Under the pieces are notes generated by a model, which did no database searches, was not told where the DNA came from, and saw nothing but the letters and a program-made list of their open reading frames with translations. A stretch of DNA of 64,000 nucleotides. It comes from Bacteroides sp. AN502(2024). GTDB lineage: Bacteria > Bacteroidota > Bacteroidia > Bacteroidales > Bacteroidaceae. Numbering within the stretch: position 1 is the stretch's first letter; every line of letters begins with the position of its first letter. This document shows, piece after piece, positions 38,581 to 48,440 of this stretch. Location of the stretch: NCBI RefSeq assembly GCF_041227145.1, contig NZ_JBGFSP010000003.1, positions 496,001-560,000 on the forward strand, written 5' to 3'. The translations under genes and the position numbers were made by a program.

Positions 38581-38916
38581 CTACCGTTTTGCAAACCAGA
38601 ATAAAATGATTCCGATAACAAGAAGTGTCAATGGTAACAGGTATCCGGACAACGAACCCAGCAATGATATTACCAAACCGATATTCATCACCAGCCAAAG
38701 CCCAAGCAACACAAGACCCACTGATTTATCACGTTTGAAAATAAGAAAACAAATGGAAGCATACAATAACATATTGTCCTTATTCATCACCCAAGGTAAC
38801 CCCACGGAAGAGAAATGAATCAGTTTATCAATCAGATAAAGTGCTCCGATAACGATAAAGGTAACAGCAGTAGCCAAATAGGTACCTTTACTGTTATTTG
38901 CTTTGGCAGCTCCCAT
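38581..38916 (-). CDS. Small four-helix membrane protein, function unknown
   Basis: This 111-residue protein has about four hydrophobic segments: YLATAVTFIVIGALYLI, NMLLYASICFLIF, VGLVLLGLWLVMNIGLVI and YLLPLTLLVIGIILFWF. No family is recognised with certainty. It starts 2 bp after the nitroreductase stop and ends 7 bp before DUF2520, so it is clearly part of the operon. Confidence 0.8.
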   Translation of the reverse strand: MGAAKANNSKGTYLATAVTFIVIGALYLIDKLIHFSSVGLPWVMNKDNMLLYASICFLIFKRDKSVGLVLLGLWLVMNIGLVISLLGSLSGYLLPLTLLVIGIILFWFAKR

Positions 38917-38918
38917 GC

Positions 38919-39455
38919 TTATTTTCCTCCAAATTTATTAATATGAATTTTCTCCCATTGAAGATTTTCTTCATTGAAAGGTTTACGTTCCATCCCCTTA
39001 TGTCCGATAGCAATGACAGAAAGAATCTGAAGTTGCAAAGGAATATCCAAAATTCCATGGACAAATTCATCGGAAGGCATTCCGGTAGCAGTGAAACGTT
39101 CCCGAACCTGCACCCAGCAACTTCCCAATCCCAAATCTTCAGCCTGCAACTGTATCATGATGGAAGCAATGGCAGCATCTTCAATCCAAACATCACTGGC
39201 CAACGGATCGGCCATTACCACAATCGCCAAAGCCGCATCGGCAATAAACGAAGAGGCCTGTTCTTTGCAATGAGACAATTCTTTCAACACCTTTTTATCA
39301 TCAATTACGATAAACTGCCAACTATTACTGCGTTTGGAAGAAGGGGACATCAAAGCAGCTTTCATCAAGGTAACGACTTGATCTTGTGTCAATTCCTCAT
39401 CGGTAAACTTCCGCATACTACGACGATTCTTTATCAATTCACTGAAATTCTCCAT
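38919..39455 (-). CDS. Nitroreductase family flavoprotein
   Basis: This 178-residue FMN-dependent oxidoreductase starts MENFSELIKNRRSMRKFTDEE with the flavin-binding RRSMRKF motif. It contains SPSSKRSNSWQFIVID (about 38-53) and the C-terminal VIAIGHKGMERKP. Members reduce nitro compounds, quinones or flavins with NAD(P)H; the physiological substrate is unknown. First gene of a five-gene operon with the membrane protein, DUF2520, KdsC-like and Maf genes. Confidence 0.93.
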   Translation of the reverse strand: MENFSELIKNRRSMRKFTDEELTQDQVVTLMKAALMSPSSKRSNSWQFIVIDDKKVLKELSHCKEQASSFIADAALAIVVMADPLASDVWIEDAAIASIMIQLQAEDLGLGSCWVQVRERFTATGMPSDEFVHGILDIPLQLQILSVIAIGHKGMERKPFNEENLQWEKIHINKFGGK

Positions 39456-39488
39456 ATTTATTTTCCGGTTTCATTTGATTCATGTATG

Positions 39489-39496
39489 CAAAGATA
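39489..39496 (-). promoter_or_regulatory. -7 box of the nitroreductase operon
   Basis: TATCTTTG on the minus strand, 33 bases before the start codon at 39455. The rest of the gap to the IS element at 39751 shows nothing else I can name. Confidence 0.6.
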
Positions 39497-39834
39497 ATGC
39501 AAACCGATCGTAATAGGAAATAAAAGTTTATGCAAAAAAAGAATGATTTCATTCCTATCATACCGGTCATACAATCGTCATTCAAAAAATTTGCTTTTCA
39601 ATTGAAATACTGTCCTTTCTTCATCTCCAATCATAAAGCAATCTGTTATTCAACACTAAAATCTCCGGTGACAAAAGTGCGAAATAAATTGGGTTAATAC
39701 ACTTTTACCCCTATTCATGCTACAAATTCCACGTTTTTTCTACTTACAGCCAATATTGTCCTAAATAAATTTTGAGCATGAGCTAACTGACTATACTGTT
39801 AAGTATAGCCTCGAGAGTTCAAAATCAATCCCCC

Positions 39835-40986
39835 CTAATCGTTTTCGATGGTTTCGGGAGGTGGTGTAAATGGTTGATCAAGCCATTTTTGGAGGTCGAT
39901 TTTGGTAAATGTGTTCAGCCGGAGCGTGACCACAAGGTTAGCCAATGCCCATTTGTATCTTGCGATGTGCTTTAGCCATGTCAGAATCAGCATTGTAGTC
40001 ATAGCAGTCCATATTTGGGTCTCTACGGCATTGCGGGATGTGCCGATAAAGCTCTTGATGCGTAGCAGTTGCTTGAGGTTGCGAAAGAAGATTTCTATGT
40101 TCCACCGAGCCTTGTACAGAGCCGCTATGCTTGATGCTGCCAATGTGAAGTTGTTTGTGAGTAACTCAATTTCAAAACCGTGTTCATCGTTCCATACTGC
40201 GATGCGACGTAAACGTTTGGGATATTTGGATTTGGCCGCCGAGAGTTCGAACTCGATTATTTCGTCAATAAGTACATTCTGAGCGTGTTTTTCAGGCAAA
40301 GGCAACTCCTCTATGGCTTTGTACCGGATATTGTCTTTATGACGCACTACAAAGAACACGTTGCTGCTGTCCCAATTATTCAGCAATGAGTAGTCACAGT
40401 AGCCTCGGTCGGCTACTACAATACTATACGGATGTAACTCAATATCAAAAGCAGCTTTGTTGTCGGTGGTTTTGCCATCGGTGATATTCACGAACTCCGG
40501 CAAAAGACTGTCATAGTCCAATAGCGTGTGCATCTTGACCGCCCCCTTGGTGGTAGTGTAATGTGCCCAGTCATATATTGACAGAGTCAATGACACCAAT
40601 GTGGAGTCGAGCAGTTTTATCGGCATCTTGAAACGGAACTTTCTTCGTTGCCATAGGGCTTGCTGTCCGAAATACTGAAACAACGAGTAGAATATGCCGC
40701 GAAAAACCGAACTGTCTCGGTTGGCGTTCTGATATGCTACCGTTGACTTGGATGGTGCACGGTTGATTCCCAAATGATTGAGGTTGCCGGTGGCTGATTT
40801 CAGCCCGTTTGAGATATCTCTGACTGAATCACATCCTGAGAATTGGCTGAAAATCATGCTAACAAACTGACTCCATGTATTGTAGCCCTTACAATGCTTG
40901 TCTGACCCCGAAGATTTTATGATTTTCCTGATATTTTCTTTCGGGAGATGTGATATTACCTGTGCGAAAAGTGTTATATTTGCCAT
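39835..40986 (-). CDS. IS4-family transposase (copy 1)
   Basis: This 383-residue protein has an N-terminal DUF4372-like domain (about 1-75) and a DDE catalytic domain. The acidic residues are visible in LLDSTLVSLTLS, IVVADRGYCDY and the IS4 signature Y-x2-R-x3-E-x6-K in YKARWNIEIFFRNLKQLL. It is intact and presumably active. It is the same length as copy 2, with one amino-acid difference (EIELL here, EVELL in copy 2). Confidence 0.95.
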   Translation of the reverse strand: MANITLFAQVISHLPKENIRKIIKSSGSDKHCKGYNTWSQFVSMIFSQFSGCDSVRDISNGLKSATGNLNHLGINRAPSKSTVAYQNANRDSSVFRGIFYSLFQYFGQQALWQRRKFRFKMPIKLLDSTLVSLTLSIYDWAHYTTTKGAVKMHTLLDYDSLLPEFVNITDGKTTDNKAAFDIELHPYSIVVADRGYCDYSLLNNWDSSNVFFVVRHKDNIRYKAIEELPLPEKHAQNVLIDEIIEFELSAAKSKYPKRLRRIAVWNDEHGFEIELLTNNFTLAASSIAALYKARWNIEIFFRNLKQLLRIKSFIGTSRNAVETQIWTAMTTMLILTWLKHIARYKWALANLVVTLRLNTFTKIDLQKWLDQPFTPPPETIEND

Positions 40987-40987
40987 A

Positions 40988-41047
40988 GGAAGTAGATGAG
41001 TTGGTGGCTCGCTACTAAGGTAGTCATTTTACCTTAGTTCTACTTCC
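40988..41047 (-). promoter_or_regulatory. Hairpin in the transposase leader
   Basis: GGAAGTAGA next to the start codon pairs with TCTACTTCC 50 bp upstream, and an inner stem ACTAAGGTAG/TTACCTTAGT lies inside. In transcripts that enter the IS from outside this would hide the start region, a known way for IS elements to limit transposase synthesis. The same structure is in copy 2. Confidence 0.6.
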
Positions 41048-41114
41048 TTTTTATTTGTTCCCCCAATTTATTTAGGACAATATTGACTTACAGCAATAAA
41101 TTATCCTAGAAATA

Positions 41115-41145
41115 TTTGTTTAATTAAATATTTCTTATACATTTG
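41115..41145 (+). promoter_or_regulatory. Promoter of the second SusCD operon
   Basis: TTTG (41115-41118), a 19-bp spacer and TACATTTG (41138-41145) match the Bacteroides -33/-7 consensus. The leader to the ATG at 41222 is about 70 nt. Confidence 0.7.
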
Positions 41146-41221
41146 CAACGTTAATAAGCTTGGACTTATGACAATTTAACGCTTAATGTAATAATATTTA
41201 TTAGGACCTAAAATAAAACGA

Positions 41222-44200
41222 ATGGAGAGAAAAAGTGTATATCCCAGTCAACCGAAGCGTAAAGTTTGCCCAAGGAGCTATTTAGCCCAGCGAACAGGCT
41301 TCACACTTATCTTAATCTTCCTATCTGTCGGGATAGTCTTTGCCCAAAAGACACAGATAACAGGAACTGTAACTGACGAATCAGGATTCCCTCTTCCGGG
41401 TGTGTCCATCACCACCAATGACAAAAGTGTCAACGGTACCACTACCGATGGAGAGGGACGCTTCACCCTGAGTGTCCCTTCCGGCAAACAAGTAAAGACT
41501 TTAACTTTCTCTTTTGTAGGAATGCAAACACTAGTCATTCCTTATAAAGGAGGAAAAATAAAAGTTACCTTGAAAGAGGATACCCAACAGATAGAAGAAG
41601 TGGTAGTAACCGGAATGTACGAACGTAAGAAAGAAGGGTTCACAGGTTCGGCCAACACGATGTCAGGAGAAGAAATCCGGAAGATGACCTCCGGAAACGT
41701 GTTGAAAGCCATCGAACTGCTCGACCCGGGGTTTCGCATGGACAGCAGAATGATGTCCGGCTCCAACCCGAGTGCCGTAGCAGGATTTTCCATGCGAGGT
41801 CAGTCGAGCATGGGGGATTACAGCACGGATGAAACCATCTTCATGCGCGGTGACATCGACACACGTCCCAATCAACCATTGTTCGTATTAGACGGCATCA
41901 TCGGAGTGAGTGTAACCAAAATCACGGATATGGATCCGGAACAAATCAAGAGCATCACCTTACTGAAAGACGCTGCTGCCATGGTACTTTACGGTTCGCA
42001 AGCTTCCAATGGCGTAGTGGTGGTAGAGAGCAAGGCACCGGAAGCCGGCAAACTGCGTGTGACCTACAACGGTAACTACAAACTGGAATACCCCGACCTG
42101 ACAGACTATGATCTGTTGGAAGCCGCCAACAAGTTGGAACTGGAAAGACGAGCCGGCTTCTATGATGAAGACAGCTACTCATTAGAGGATATAACCAACC
42201 GAAACAATACATACCGGAAAAAATTACTAGAAGTATTGCGAGGTGTGAACACTTACTGGCTCTCCCAGCCCTTGCAGACGGCTTTCGCACATCGGCACGG
42301 CATCAACTTGGAGGGCGGAGACGAAAGCTTGCGCTATAAACTATATGCAGGCATCAATCAGGCTCCCGGCATCATGAAAAAAACAGGCGTATACGGAAAA
42401 AGCGCCAGCTTAGATATCCGCTACCGATACAAAGGATTACTAATCAGCAATATACTCTATGTGGATTATTCCAAATCTGACAGAACCTCTCCGTATGGCT
42501 CATTCAAAGAGTATGCCCAACTGAATCCCTATTACCGCATTCATGACGAAAACGGACAAATTGCCCAATATCTGGAAAGAGCTATCCACACCAATGACAA
42601 TACCGGAAGATCCTCCGGTGCGAATGTCGGTAACCCAATGTATAATACCTTATACAACACGTTCGACCGCAACGTCGCATTCGAAGTACGAGATGCATTC
42701 CGCGCGGAATATACACCTATCCCGAACCTACGTCTGGCGATGGATTTGACCCTATCCAAAACCACTTCCGATACGGATGTGTTCAAATCAGCCAATCATA
42801 ATGATTTCATTTCGGTCTACAATATCTCTGAAAAAGGTTCATACGTATGGAACAACAGTAGTAATTTAGATTACGATTTGAGTTTTACGGCCAGTTATAA
42901 CAAAGTATTCAACAACAAGCAGCTGCTCTCCGCCTATTTACGCTACAACGTAAACGAAAAGAAATTCCACAACGCGGGAGCGTATGCCACAGGATTTCCC
43001 AACGACAATATGGACGAGATATTCTTAGGAGCCAAAGCCAAGAAAAACAGTGGCAGCGAGAGTACATCCCGTGCATTTGGCGGAGTGGCAACCATCAGCT
43101 ACACATACGACCAACGCTACGCAGCCGATTTGAACGGTCGTTTAGACGCATCATCCGAATTTGGTAAAAACAACCGATACGCACCATTCTGGTCTGCCGG
43201 AGTTCGATGGAACGCTGACAAAGAGAAGTTTATCCGGAAATTGGGATTGTTCGACGAATTGGTATTCCGTGCCACATACGGCATCACCGGTACGCAAGGT
43301 ATCTCCACCTACGAAGCCCTTCAGATGTATACTTACGCCAACTCCATGCGCATATACGACAGTTCGGACGTAGTAGGTACCATGCTTCTCGGCATGGGAA
43401 ACCCCGACTTGAAATGGCAAACTACGGACGCTTACAATATCGGAGTCGACTTCAATATGTTCAATCGTATATTGAGCGGTCGCTTCGAATACTATTACAA
43501 GCTTACCAAGAACACGATTCTTGACTATTCATTGGCACCTTCTACAGGCTTCAGTACCATCAAAGACAACCTCGGCAACATCACCAATTCGGGATATGAA
43601 TTTTCCCTACGTATTATGCCTTACAACAATCTACAGCGTCAGCTGAATTTCAACGTTGTGATAAACGGTAGCCACAATGTCAACAAAATCAAGAAAATAT
43701 CGAATGCTCTGCGTATCCGGAATCAAGAACTGCTGAAACCGGACTCCAACAATCCCAACAAGCTATCACGCCCAATGCCTCGTTACGAAGAAGGCTATTC
43801 ACAATCCATAATTTGGGCCATCCGTTCATTGGGAATCGACCCGATTACCGGACGTGAAATATACCTTACCCGCAACGGAGAACGCACCAGTGAATGGAAT
43901 GCCGTAGATGTAGTACCAGTAGGCGATATGGAACCCAAACTAGCCGGTACCCTCAGTGCCAACCTCAACTGGAAAGGACTCAGTATCAGTCTGGCGGCTC
44001 GTTACCAATTCGGCGGACAGGTTTATAACAAGACATTGGTGGACAAAATAGAGAATGCCAATCTACATTACAATGTAGACAAACGGGCTTTTACCGACCG
44101 CTGGAATGAAAATGAAATAGGCAAGCCCGTCAAGTTCAAATCGGTTTCGTCCAAAAACAACGGCTCACAGACTTTCGCGAGCACACGCTTCCTGATGAAA

Positions 44201-44407
44201 GACAACCAGCTGATAATGAATACCGTCAACATACAGTATCGCTTCGAACGCCGCTATTGCCCATTCATCAAACGGCTCGGCCTGAGTAACGCATCGGTAG
44301 GATTGTATTTAGAGGACTTGTTCCACTTCACCACAGTCAAAGTAGAACGGGGTATCGAGTATCCCATGTCTCGTCAGGCTTCTTTATCACTTAACTTAAC
44401 ATTTTAA
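41222..44407 (+). CDS. SusC/RagA-family TonB-dependent transporter
   Basis: The protein has 1061 residues. A positively charged 25-residue start (with KRKVCPRSY) precedes the hydrophobic signal core FTLILIFLSVGIVFAQ. Then come a carboxypeptidase-regulatory-like domain (about 45-120, GTVTDESGFPLPGVSI), TonB-box-like EEVVVTGMY, a plug (about 130-270, LFVLDGIIGVSVTKITDMD) and a barrel ending SLSLNLTF. There is no STN domain and no sigma/anti-sigma pair nearby. It starts the operon SusC-SusD-DUF4843-PKD-TlpA, a gene set without any glycoside hydrolase, so the substrate may not be a glycan. Confidence 0.95.
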   Translation: MERKSVYPSQPKRKVCPRSYLAQRTGFTLILIFLSVGIVFAQKTQITGTVTDESGFPLPGVSITTNDKSVNGTTTDGEGRFTLSVPSGKQVKTLTFSFVGMQTLVIPYKGGKIKVTLKEDTQQIEEVVVTGMYERKKEGFTGSANTMSGEEIRKMTSGNVLKAIELLDPGFRMDSRMMSGSNPSAVAGFSMRGQSSMGDYSTDETIFMRGDIDTRPNQPLFVLDGIIGVSVTKITDMDPEQIKSITLLKDAAAMVLYGSQASNGVVVVESKAPEAGKLRVTYNGNYKLEYPDLTDYDLLEAANKLELERRAGFYDEDSYSLEDITNRNNTYRKKLLEVLRGVNTYWLSQPLQTAFAHRHGINLEGGDESLRYKLYAGINQAPGIMKKTGVYGKSASLDIRYRYKGLLISNILYVDYSKSDRTSPYGSFKEYAQLNPYYRIHDENGQIAQYLERAIHTNDNTGRSSGANVGNPMYNTLYNTFDRNVAFEVRDAFRAEYTPIPNLRLAMDLTLSKTTSDTDVFKSANHNDFISVYNISEKGSYVWNNSSNLDYDLSFTASYNKVFNNKQLLSAYLRYNVNEKKFHNAGAYATGFPNDNMDEIFLGAKAKKNSGSESTSRAFGGVATISYTYDQRYAADLNGRLDASSEFGKNNRYAPFWSAGVRWNADKEKFIRKLGLFDELVFRATYGITGTQGISTYEALQMYTYANSMRIYDSSDVVGTMLLGMGNPDLKWQTTDAYNIGVDFNMFNRILSGRFEYYYKLTKNTILDYSLAPSTGFSTIKDNLGNITNSGYEFSLRIMPYNNLQRQLNFNVVINGSHNVNKIKKISNALRIRNQELLKPDSNNPNKLSRPMPRYEEGYSQSIIWAIRSLGIDPITGREIYLTRNGERTSEWNAVDVVPVGDMEPKLAGTLSANLNWKGLSISLAARYQFGGQVYNKTLVDKIENANLHYNVDKRAFTDRWNENEIGKPVKFKSVSSKNNGSQTFASTRFLMKDNQLIMNTVNIQYRFERRYCPFIKRLGLSNASVGLYLEDLFHFTTVKVERGIEYPMSRQASLSLNLTF

Positions 44408-44413
44408 TGCAGC

Positions 44414-45868
44414 ATGAATATGAACAAAATACTATCTATACTGATACTTGGTTCCGCCACACTTACCTCGTGCAGCGACTGGCTGGATGTAAAGCCCAAA
44501 ACCAATGTAGAAGAGGAAGAGCTTTTTAAAAACGAACAGGGATTCAAGGAAGCTCTTACCGGAATATACATCGACATGAGCAAGAACACCACATACGGTC
44601 AGAACCTGACTTTTGGATTTATCGATTTCTTGGCGCAACGATATAATGTCAACTACAGCGGACAAGGCAACGAAGATTTCACGGACCCCAAGTGGTACGA
44701 GTTCGAGCAGAATTCAGGCAATACGACCAAATACACTAATTATATATGGTCTTCATGCTACAACCTGATAGCCAATCTGAACAATCTGATTGCCAACATT
44801 GAAAAAAAAGGAGAGGTTATCACCACAGAGGGATTCCGGGATTTGATTCACGGTGAAGCCTTGGGCTTACGCTCATTTATCTATTTCGATTTATTGCGTA
44901 TGTGGGGGCCTATCTACAAAGACAATCCGACAGCACCTTCTATTCCTTACCGCACAGCTTTCGACCGATCCGCAGCCAAACTGCTTCCGGCCAAGGATGT
45001 GGCGGACAGTATCATTGTCAGCCTGAAAGCCGCCGAGAAATTATTGGAGAAGGATGCTATGGACATCAGCTTCCCCATATACAGTGAAACGAGCAATGCA
45101 CATCCATTCTTAATACACCGGTACAAGCGCATGAACAAATATGCCGTAAAAGCGGAACTGGCACGTGTGTACATGTACATAGGAGACAAGACCAACGCCG
45201 CCCGATACGCCAACGAGGTAATCAATGCCAAAAGAGCAAACGGCAGTAAAATGTTTGCTCTGATTACAGACAACTCCAATGACCACTTAGGCTCTACCGA
45301 ATTGATTTTCTCACTCAGCATGGACAGCGAGACTTTCGGAAGTTATATCAGAGACAACTTCATGATAAGTAACTGGAGCAACTTCTATATCAATGACCGC
45401 GATCGGATTGACAAGCTGTTCGATGTAAGCATCGACGGAAGCAATGACATGCGCATGAAAGAAGGTAGCGGCTTCGAGCTCACCGTACACGGAGGGTTCA
45501 CAAAGAAATACACACAAGACAACTTCTCATACGCATTGAACAACACCGTGCCACTCATCCGCCTGCCGGAGATGTATTACATCCTGTCCGAATGCGCCGG
45601 TTCCCTCAATGAGGCGGCCAAGCAACTTTCCATCGTACGCGGAACCCGCGGATTGGATGACGTGGAGCTTACCAATGAAGAGGAACGGCTTTACAACATC
45701 GAGAAAGAATACCGCAAAGAGTTTTACGCGGAAGGACAGCTGTGGTACTTCTACAAGCGTCATGGGTACAAGACATTCCAGTTCTGCCCTGTAAAAGGAG
45801 ATTTAACAGAAGTCAATTATCGCTTCAGCATCCCTGATGATGAAATAACCTTGGGAAACATTAACTAA
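44414..45868 (+). CDS. SusD/RagB-family nutrient-binding lipoprotein
   Basis: This 484-residue lipoprotein has lipobox LTSC (Cys20), then SDWLDVKPKTNVEEEELFK, the usual SusD start. It contains HGEALGLRSFIYFDLLRMWGP (in part GEALGLRSFIYFDLLRMW, about 155-172) and EYRKEFYAEGQLWYFYKRHGY near the end. It begins 6 bp after the SusC stop; ATG codons 1 and 3 are both possible starts. Confidence 0.94.
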   Translation: MNMNKILSILILGSATLTSCSDWLDVKPKTNVEEEELFKNEQGFKEALTGIYIDMSKNTTYGQNLTFGFIDFLAQRYNVNYSGQGNEDFTDPKWYEFEQNSGNTTKYTNYIWSSCYNLIANLNNLIANIEKKGEVITTEGFRDLIHGEALGLRSFIYFDLLRMWGPIYKDNPTAPSIPYRTAFDRSAAKLLPAKDVADSIIVSLKAAEKLLEKDAMDISFPIYSETSNAHPFLIHRYKRMNKYAVKAELARVYMYIGDKTNAARYANEVINAKRANGSKMFALITDNSNDHLGSTELIFSLSMDSETFGSYIRDNFMISNWSNFYINDRDRIDKLFDVSIDGSNDMRMKEGSGFELTVHGGFTKKYTQDNFSYALNNTVPLIRLPEMYYILSECAGSLNEAAKQLSIVRGTRGLDDVELTNEEERLYNIEKEYRKEFYAEGQLWYFYKRHGYKTFQFCPVKGDLTEVNYRFSIPDDEITLGNIN

Positions 45869-45885
45869 CCAAACAGAAGTAAATT

Positions 45886-46698
45886 ATGAAACAGAAATAT
45901 AGTTACGCAATAGCCCTCTGGCTCGCTGCATGTTTCACCGCATGTAACGAAGAGGAGGTACAAACATTCTCAGATAAGCCCGGCATCAATTTCTTGGAAA
46001 GATACGAGTCTTCCAACAATGTATCTTGGGGCAATGGCTATACACATCTTTACAGCACAATCAATTATTACGATATATATGCCTCCGGGAAATACGAGAT
46101 GACGGAAGGCGAAGTGCCCATCCGAGTACAATTAGAAGGCAGACTCAGCGAAATACCCCTGAAAGTGAAGTTCAAAGCACAGCCTGTAGATGGTTTTGGA
46201 GAATTAGAAGTCACAGTTCCGGAAGAAGCTGTGGAAATCAAAGCGGGTGAATATACAGCCAACACTGTTATCAAGTATAAAAAGCCAAGCAGCTACGACA
46301 AAGAATTCAGGGCACAAATCGTAATCGACTATGCCAACAGCGATGTCGTAGCCGGCACAAAAGAACGCCAATCTTATCTCATCAAAGTCATTGACGAATT
46401 CAAACCGGAAAAGATGTACTTGAATTCATTCGACGATTGGAATGACTATTATCAATCCTGCTTAGGCGCCTATGGCCCTGAGAAAATTCGATTCGTACTT
46501 TCCGTCATAAAAGACTGGTTCGATTTCGCTTGCTACTATTCGGTATATTACCGTGATTATCCGGACTATGTGAGCTACTATGGAATACAAAAATACATGC
46601 CGGAAGTAATCGCGGCCTTGGAAACCTATAATAAGGAGCACCCCGGAGCCGAATTGAAAGAACAGGACGGTACCCCGGTTACATTTCCACAACCCTAA
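45886..46698 (+). CDS. DUF4843 family lipoprotein
   Basis: This 270-residue protein has a signal and lipobox FTAC (Cys20) followed by NEEEVQTF. It shows the DUF4843 pattern: FSDKPGINF at the start, a beta-rich middle (GEVPIRVQLEGRLSEIPLKV, VPEEAVEIKAGEYTANTVIKY) and an aromatic C-terminus rich in Tyr and Asp. It is found with RagA/RagB pairs in Bacteroidetes; its biochemical role is not known. The gene lies 17 bp after SusD. Confidence 0.85.
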   Translation: MKQKYSYAIALWLAACFTACNEEEVQTFSDKPGINFLERYESSNNVSWGNGYTHLYSTINYYDIYASGKYEMTEGEVPIRVQLEGRLSEIPLKVKFKAQPVDGFGELEVTVPEEAVEIKAGEYTANTVIKYKKPSSYDKEFRAQIVIDYANSDVVAGTKERQSYLIKVIDEFKPEKMYLNSFDDWNDYYQSCLGAYGPEKIRFVLSVIKDWFDFACYYSVYYRDYPDYVSYYGIQKYMPEVIAALETYNKEHPGAELKEQDGTPVTFPQP

Positions 46699-46718
46699 AC
46701 AAATGAAGACTTCAAATT

Positions 46719-48374
46719 ATGAACAAATTGAAATATATATTCGCATTTTCGGCAGGATTACTTCTGAGCTCCTGCTATGAAGATAAAGGTGACTATGATT
46801 ATGACAACACGATTATCGAAGTTCCGGTTACCTTGCAACAGTCATACGGTGTAAAAAAAGCAAAAGAAAAATTTAGTTATACCATCACCCCCGACATCCA
46901 CGTCCCCAAAGAATATGAAAAGAACCTGAGCTACGAATGGTATGTGAAGACGGAAAGCGACGCTTATATAAAAGGGGAATTAAAAGGAACGGACAAGAAT
47001 TTCACTTTAGAAATAGACCCTACCGACCCTAAGATGGCCTATAACTACTACATCCGCTTATATGTGACCGATGCTACCACAGGAGCTGTCACCATGCGCC
47101 CCACTACCTTGGAAGTCATAAAGCCCTATACCTATGCATGGATGGTACTACACGAGACCGACGGTCATGCCGAACTTGGAGCAGTAGAATACATGGGAGG
47201 CGAAATAGCAGTGACCCCGGATGCATACACCCGTGACAAGGGAGAGTCTCTCTCCGGCAAACCCTTGAACCTGTCGTGTACGCAGTTCAAGTTTTATGAC
47301 TATTACTACCGACTTGAAGCACAAAGTCCGCTGTTCCTGACTACTACCGATGAAACAGAATCCGGTTTAATCGACCAGACCGATAATTTCAGATTACGGA
47401 ACAGTTGGGACATGCTCCTTAACGCAGCACAGAAAGAGGAAGCTTTCGACCCGACAAATATAATCTATTCCGGGGGCAATCAGGGGGCAATCATGACCTG
47501 TAAAGGAAAAGTGTTCTCACATTCTCAATATACACCGGTCATGTACCTAATGTCGCAAGGAAACAATTTAATAGGCGATTATTATATTTCCAAATTAGTT
47601 TGCGGGCCACAGGCAGGCGTAGGATTCGATGAAATCGGCAAACGTTTTGTAGACATCTCCTGCCAAAACTACGACTCGAAATCCTACTCTCATGTTGTTC
47701 CTTCCACCCCATGCGACATGGGACCTATCATCCCGATTCCAAACAACGAAGGGAACGCACTGAATGTCGATCCGAACAACTTGCCCAAAGATCAGAAAAT
47801 AGTAGCCCTCGTAAACGGATATCATTACGGAAAGAGTGGCATCGCCCCATGGCAGCGATACACCATCTACGCATACACCCTCAACGGGAGTTCGCAATCA
47901 TTCGTATATGTATTCCAATGCCGCGGGTTGACTGGAAACGACCCGGCCCTTCCCTATTACTACACATTCGTCACTCCAGACGGTATCGATGAGAATACGC
48001 CAATGACCTCAGGCAACAGTTTCAACAATATACTGTTTTATGCCGCAGGAAACAAAATCTATAAGTTAGACGTACCTACCGGAAAAACGACCTTAATTTA
48101 CCAGCACGAAGACCCGGCCGCTACGGTAGCCGACCTGAGAATGGCATGCGAAGGATATTCTTTCAGCGATCAATCTGATGAAATCGGTATCAAAGACTAT
48201 GGAGTTCCTTACAACCGTTGTTTGGGCGCTGCATTCAATCTATCCGATGGTACCGGTGAGTTGGTAGTGTTGCAACTTAACACTAACGGGCGTCTCTTGG
48301 AAGAGCAAACCAAATACCCGTCTACCCAGGTACACCGCGGATTTGGGAAGATCAAGAATATCGTATTTATCTAA
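46719..48374 (+). CDS. PKD-like family lipoprotein
   Basis: This 551-residue protein has lipobox LSSC (Cys19) followed by YEDKGDYDYD, an acidic signature of the PKD-like lipoprotein family that accompanies DUF4843. An Ig/PKD-like domain (about 40-130, LSYEWYVKTESDAY) is followed by a larger beta-rich region (about 140-551) that could be a propeller (YAWMVLHETDGHAELGAV, IYKLDVPTGKTTLIY). It is probably exposed at the cell surface and may bind substrate; this is inferred from company. Confidence 0.85.
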   Translation: MNKLKYIFAFSAGLLLSSCYEDKGDYDYDNTIIEVPVTLQQSYGVKKAKEKFSYTITPDIHVPKEYEKNLSYEWYVKTESDAYIKGELKGTDKNFTLEIDPTDPKMAYNYYIRLYVTDATTGAVTMRPTTLEVIKPYTYAWMVLHETDGHAELGAVEYMGGEIAVTPDAYTRDKGESLSGKPLNLSCTQFKFYDYYYRLEAQSPLFLTTTDETESGLIDQTDNFRLRNSWDMLLNAAQKEEAFDPTNIIYSGGNQGAIMTCKGKVFSHSQYTPVMYLMSQGNNLIGDYYISKLVCGPQAGVGFDEIGKRFVDISCQNYDSKSYSHVVPSTPCDMGPIIPIPNNEGNALNVDPNNLPKDQKIVALVNGYHYGKSGIAPWQRYTIYAYTLNGSSQSFVYVFQCRGLTGNDPALPYYYTFVTPDGIDENTPMTSGNSFNNILFYAAGNKIYKLDVPTGKTTLIYQHEDPAATVADLRMACEGYSFSDQSDEIGIKDYGVPYNRCLGAAFNLSDGTGELVVLQLNTNGRLLEEQTKYPSTQVHRGFGKIKNIVFI

Positions 48375-48440
48375 ATAGTTAAAAGTGATCATAAAAGATA
48401 CAGCATATAGAGTAAAATAACACCTAATTTTTTATCCATA

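Larger units (their letters stand above)
39751..41085 (-). mobile_element. IS4-family insertion sequence, copy 1 (1335 bp)
   Basis: The ends are perfect inverted repeats, CAATATTGTCCTAAATAAAT at the left and its complement at the right. A 9-bp target duplication ACTTACAGC stands on both sides (39742-39750 and 41086-41094). It carries one transposase gene on the minus strand. The insertion lies about 30 bp upstream of the -33 box of the SusC operon at 41222. It differs from copy 2 by five substitutions that I can see and one base in a C run. Confidence 0.95.
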
